In this document: one piece after another, positions 5,248-7,011 of the stretch
Layout of the letters: every line of letters starts with the position of its first letter
Numbering within the stretch: position 1 is the first letter of the stretch
Assembly (NCBI GenBank): GCA_947177375.1
Contig: CAMWUF010000050.1
Coordinates: forward strand, 1-7,011
Length of the DNA: 7,011 nucleotides
Reading direction: 5' to 3'
Origin: an uncultured Ruminococcus sp.
GTDB taxonomy: Bacteria > Bacillota > Clostridia > Oscillospirales > Ruminococcaceae
Notes under the pieces: generated by a model
Databases searched by the model: none
What the model saw: only the letters and a program-made list of their open reading frames with translations
Told to the model about the DNA's origin: nothing
Position numbers and translations under genes: made by a program

Positions 5248-6519
5248 TTATTCAGATAAACTTGCTGAAAATTCAGAATAAGATTGATAATTTAAATCAA
5301 TATTATAATTTGTAGGATAGTTTTCTGTGTAGAATGTATGATATGCTTCTTCTGTAATTTTTTCATAGTTTAAGTAATATCCATCTCCATTGATATAATG
5401 ATGAGAATCATCATTTTTTAAATAAGGATATTGTTCAAATAGCGTATCAGCATCATTCACACATGTTAATATAGTTTCTTTAACAAGCTTATGTTCTGGT
5501 GTAATTGTCAGGTAAATATTATGATAAATTAGTCCTGCATATTCTCCGACATTATAATAAATGCTATTTTTTTCTGGGTGGAAACAATAACCCATGTTAT
5601 TATTTATGCCATAAGACCATTTGTCCATTAGTTCATAAACTTGATTATCCGCATAAGTATATAAACTTATCCAGTAAGAAAAGCCATGAATGATTAGTTC
5701 AGGTGTGCCATCTTTGTCAACATCATACAGGCAATAAGATAAATTATTGAAATCTTTTTCATATTCTTCGCAGATTTCAAGATATGCAGTCACATAAGCA
5801 GGTCTTGTTGTAATTGGTTCAGTTTGTGTAGTAGTAGTTGTTGTTGTTTCTATAATGGGAGCTGTTACTGGTGATTCTGTTTCTATCACAGAATTTGTTA
5901 CAGGAACTGTTATAGAATTTGTTATAATTGATTGTGTTTCATAGGCAAGAACTGTTTCTTTATGTGGAAGTGTGACTGTAGTAGTTGTTGTTGTAGTTGT
6001 TGTGATAGGAGCTGTTTGCGTTGTTATTGAGGTGATTATACTTGTTTCTGTAGACGTTGTAGAAATAGAAGTTTCTGGAGCTGTTTGTATCATCGCTTGG
6101 GAAGTTATTTTTGTTGTTGTCTGGACTGTTTCAGAAGTTTCAGAAAATATAGTCGTTTCTGTTGCAATCACAGATGGAATATTTGTATTAACATTTGTTT
6201 CTGTTTGAGAATTGTTATTTTCAGATGGTGAATTGAAACGAGTTAATTTCCAGATTCCGCCAACTGTTCCGCCCATCACTAACACACAAGCTGTTGCAAT
6301 GCCAAAGGCTCTTGTCCATGGCATATAATTTATATTTTTTGCGTGATAGGTTTCTGAAATTTTATATTCTTGTTGATTCATGGCTTTTTTCCTTTCACAA
6401 ACTTGTTGATAAATTTTTTCTTTTGTCTTACTATCTGTCGCTTGATAAGTATTTGCAATTTGATTCATTGTCTGTTCGTCAATAGAATCTAACAGCTTTT
6501 TCATATCTTTCTGATTCAT
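5248..6519 (-). CDS. Single-pass membrane protein with Thr-rich stalk, downstream of an ECF sigma gene (putative anti-sigma/sensor)
   Basis: 423 residues. Residues 1-69 are polar and presumably cytoplasmic (a helix-rich stretch with DSIDEQTMNQIANTY and KTKEKIYQQV). One membrane segment follows at about 70-91 (AFGIATACVLVMGGTVGGIW). Residues 96-240 are a low-complexity Thr/Ser/Ile/Pro/Glu stalk with runs of nine (173-181) and seven (225-231) threonines, likely a wall-spanning, possibly glycosylated spacer. Residues 241-423 form a Tyr/Asn-rich extracellular domain starting with AYLEICEEYE and containing YDVDKDGTPELII (265-277), a D-x-D-x-D-G motif common in secreted Firmicutes proteins and probably calcium-binding. 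The AAGGAGGG ribosome site (6526-6533) sits in the 15-bp gap after the sigma gene. The position and topology match an anti-sigma or sigma-regulating protein, but I recognise no classical zinc anti-sigma motif (HxxxCxxC), so function is inferred from context. Confidence 0.85.
   Translation of the reverse strand: MNQKDMKKLLDSIDEQTMNQIANTYQATDSKTKEKIYQQVCERKKAMNQQEYKISETYHAKNINYMPWTRAFGIATACVLVMGGTVGGIWKLTRFNSPSENNNSQTETNVNTNIPSVIATETTIFSETSETVQTTTKITSQAMIQTAPETSISTTSTETSIITSITTQTAPITTTTTTTTTVTLPHKETVLAYETQSIITNSITVPVTNSVIETESPVTAPIIETTTTTTTQTEPITTRPAYVTAYLEICEEYEKDFNNLSYCLYDVDKDGTPELIIHGFSYWISLYTYADNQVYELMDKWSYGINNNMGYCFHPEKNSIYYNVGEYAGLIYHNIYLTITPEHKLVKETILTCVNDADTLFEQYPYLKNDDSHHYINGDGYYLNYEKITEEAYHTFYTENYPTNYNIDLNYQSYSEFSASLSE
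5827..5847 (-). repeat. Short ACN trinucleotide tract encoding seven threonines
   Basis: Seven consecutive ACA/ACT codons (residues 225-231) near the membrane-distal end of the stalk of the putative sensor. The triplet period means slippage would alter stalk length without breaking the frame. Confidence 0.8.
5977..6003 (-). repeat. ACN trinucleotide tract encoding nine threonines
   Basis: Nine consecutive ACA/ACT codons (residues 173-181) in the middle of the stalk of the putative sensor. The mix of ACA and ACT slows slippage compared with a pure repeat, but the tract remains a candidate site for in-frame length variation between strains. Confidence 0.85.
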
Positions 6520-6534
6520 AAGAATCCCTCCTTG

Positions 6535-7011
6535 TTATAGAGTAATATTTTTTTTTAGTAGCATTATTTTCAAGCGTTTTAATGCTCTGGAACAACGCAC
6601 ACGAACAGCAATCGCATTTAATTTGACAATTTTAGAAATCTCTATCGAATTACGATGATAAAAAAATTTCTGAATAATAATACTTGCATCTGGTTCGCCT
6701 AATTCTGAAATGCAATGCATTAAAATTTTAGTCTGTTCGGATTGTTCTGCTAAGTTTTGAATATCTTCATCAGAAGATATTTGATTTAATTTTTCTTCTT
6801 CCAGAAAAACTTGTTTTTTTGATTTCGCTTGTAATTGTTTGCTCATATTAATTGCCTTGTGTTTGGCAACTGTGCCAATATATGCCTTTAATGAACCATC
6901 ATAATCTGGATTGACATGCATTAAAATTTCTGCAAAACAATCAATGACACATTCTTCTATGTCTTCACGACTGCCTATATCACGCAATTTTTGATAAATA
7001 ATGATATATAC
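6535..7011 (-). CDS. ECF-type RNA polymerase sigma factor, 5' end cut by window edge
   Basis: The reading frame stays open to the right edge of the window, so 158 codons are visible and the true start lies outside. A TTG at 6985-6987 is an internal codon, not a convincing start: the eight codons before it (VYIIIYQK) continue the sigma region 2 fold. Region 2 covers SREDIEECVIDCFAEI through SLKAYIGTVAKHKAINMSK, the core-polymerase-binding and -10-recognition segment. A charged linker follows (about 45 residues). Region 4 is EPDASIIIQKFFYHRNSIEISKIVKL then NAIAVRVRCSRALKRLKIML, a helix-turn-helix for -35 recognition. ECF factors are usually 160-190 residues, so only about 10-25 residues should be missing. 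It is followed 15 bp later by the membrane protein gene, the usual order for an ECF factor and its regulator. Its target promoters are unknown. Confidence 0.88.
   Translation of the reverse strand, partial: VYIIIYQKLRDIGSREDIEECVIDCFAEILMHVNPDYDGSLKAYIGTVAKHKAINMSKQLQAKSKKQVFLEEEKLNQISSDEDIQNLAEQSEQTKILMHCISELGEPDASIIIQKFFYHRNSIEISKIVKLNAIAVRVRCSRALKRLKIMLLKKNITL

Noticed and set aside
5972..6208. Plus-strand open frame encoding a run of valines
   Set aside because: It is the antisense of the ACN threonine tract (GTN read in the opposite direction) in a well-supported minus-strand gene.
6985..6987. TTG as the start codon of the sigma factor
   Set aside because: The frame continues upstream to the window edge with residues that fit sigma region 2, and starting here would remove part of that region. 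No ribosome binding site is visible just before it.

Overview
The window looks like a chromosomal segment of a low-G+C Gram-positive bacterium (Firmicutes/Bacillota). It is roughly one third G+C by eye, with strong GGAGG-type ribosome binding sites and consensus TTGACA/TATAAT promoters. A secreted leucine-rich-repeat protein ending in a dockerin-like module, together with a housekeeping set of trmN6, rsmI and queH, points to an anaerobic gut or rumen clostridium of the Ruminococcus/Oscillospiraceae type. That assignment is inference from gene content and style, not from a marker gene.

Layout, left to right. (1) Bases 1-184 hold a clear promoter (70-99) and an AT-only leader hairpin (131-160) in front of a 611-residue secreted BspA-type LRR protein (185-2020), closed by a strong terminator (2029-2056). 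(2) Two RNA-modification genes overlap by 4 bp: a TrmN6-type tRNA adenine methyltransferase (2082-2810) and RsmI (2807-3646). (3) A 154-bp gap carries a weak terminator-like hairpin and a near-perfect promoter (3728-3756). (4) This promoter drives a two-gene unit: a membrane-anchored Amidase_3-like protein (3801-4619) that overlaps by one base the epoxyqueuosine reductase queH (4619-5230). (5) A bidirectional terminator (5212-5246) separates this unit from a convergent two-gene operon on the minus strand. That operon is an ECF-type sigma factor cut by the right edge (6535-7011), followed 15 bp downstream by a single-pass membrane protein (5248-6519). The membrane protein has a short cytoplasmic N-terminus, a long Thr-rich stalk and an extracellular domain with a D-x-D-x-D-G motif.

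How the genes work together. trmN6, rsmI and queH all modify tRNA or rRNA and so concern decoding. The LRR/dockerin protein and the amidase-like protein act outside the membrane. The sigma factor/membrane protein pair has the architecture of a transmembrane signalling module in which the membrane protein may hold or control the sigma factor; its target genes and signal cannot be read from this window.

Most of the window is ordinary. The items most worth a second look are the sigma factor/stalk-sensor pair, the amidase-like protein that lacks the usual first zinc histidine, and the LRR protein whose dockerin appears to keep only one intact calcium loop.
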